Shown here: one piece after another, positions 63,968-64,000 of the stretch | Layout: each line of letters opens with the position of its first letter | Position numbering within the stretch: the stretch's first letter is position 1 | Source of the DNA: Streptomyces sp. NBC_01341 | Lineage (GTDB): Bacteria; Actinomycetota; Actinomycetes; Streptomycetales; Streptomycetaceae | Direction of reading: 5' to 3' | Assembly: GCF_035946055.1 (NCBI RefSeq) | Contig: NZ_CP108364.1 | Span: forward strand, 6,138,001 to 6,202,000 | DNA length: 64,000 nucleotides | Made by a program: the position numbers and the translations under genes | Notes under the pieces: generated by a model | Told to the model about the DNA's origin: nothing | What the model saw: only the letters and a program-made list of their open reading frames with translations | Database searches by the model: none

Positions 63968-64000
63968 CCGCACCTGAAGGCCCTCCCGGGCCCGCGGGGC

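Overview
The window is high-GC actinobacterial DNA (codon third positions almost all G or C, many GTG starts, four-base ATGA/GTGA gene overlaps, TAGGCT-type -10 boxes close to start codons). Gene content and order are those of a Streptomyces chromosome core. BldD, sIHF, the ribE-ribM-ribBA-ribH cluster and the pyrR-to-pyrF operon, in the order seen here, resemble from memory the S. coelicolor segment running from hisS to hisG. No prophage, insertion sequence, CRISPR array, tRNA or rRNA gene was seen.

Layout. 1-13.4 kb: end of hisS, a VKOR-family thiol-redox membrane protein, rarA, an iron-box-linked DUF2470 gene divergent from rpsD, a STAND ATPase regulator, then DUF948-DUF6167-alaS-ruvX and mltG. 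13.4-18.6 kb: aromatic amino-acid genes aroE, aroC, an in-frame aroK-aroB fusion and aroQ, followed by a P-loop ATPase. 18.7-21.6 kb: an M24-peptidase-like protein with altered metal ligands, efp, nusB, and the developmental regulator bldD on the minus strand with its own promoter and BldD-like box. 21.7-31.8 kb: de novo pyrimidine operon pyrR-pyrB-pyrC-(PH-like)-carA-carB-pyrD-pyrF, preceded by a PyrR-type RNA hairpin that can cover the pyrR ribosome-binding site. 32.0-42.7 kb: sIHF, gmk, rpoZ, coaBC, metK, a degenerate priA, a small HTH gene, fmt, rsmB and rpe.

42.8-57.6 kb is more accessory: a SorC-type sugar regulator, a stand-alone class I terpene synthase, guaB1, an aldehyde dehydrogenase, an Lrp/AsnC regulator, and an amidase plus tryptophan-2-monooxygenase-like flavoenzyme pair behind three direct repeats. 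A secreted GH6 cellulase-family protein, an NCS2 purine/pyrimidine permease and a divergent MFS-ROK pair sharing a perfect operator follow. 57.7-63.9 kb: FMN riboswitch with ribD-ribE-ribM-ribBA-ribH, then hisE-hisG and a PH-domain membrane protein.

How it fits together: most of the window is housekeeping supply of nucleotides, aromatic precursors, flavins, histidine, SAM, CoA and formyl-Met-tRNA, plus translation and replication-repair factors. The regulatory sites are the most informative part: iron box, BldD box, PyrR hairpin, FMN riboswitch, ROK operator, the triple repeat upstream of the amidase-oxidase pair, and several unexplained palindromes. The strongest candidates for something new are the amino-acid-to-carboxylate module with its Lrp gene and repeats, the aroKB fusion, and the lone terpene synthase.
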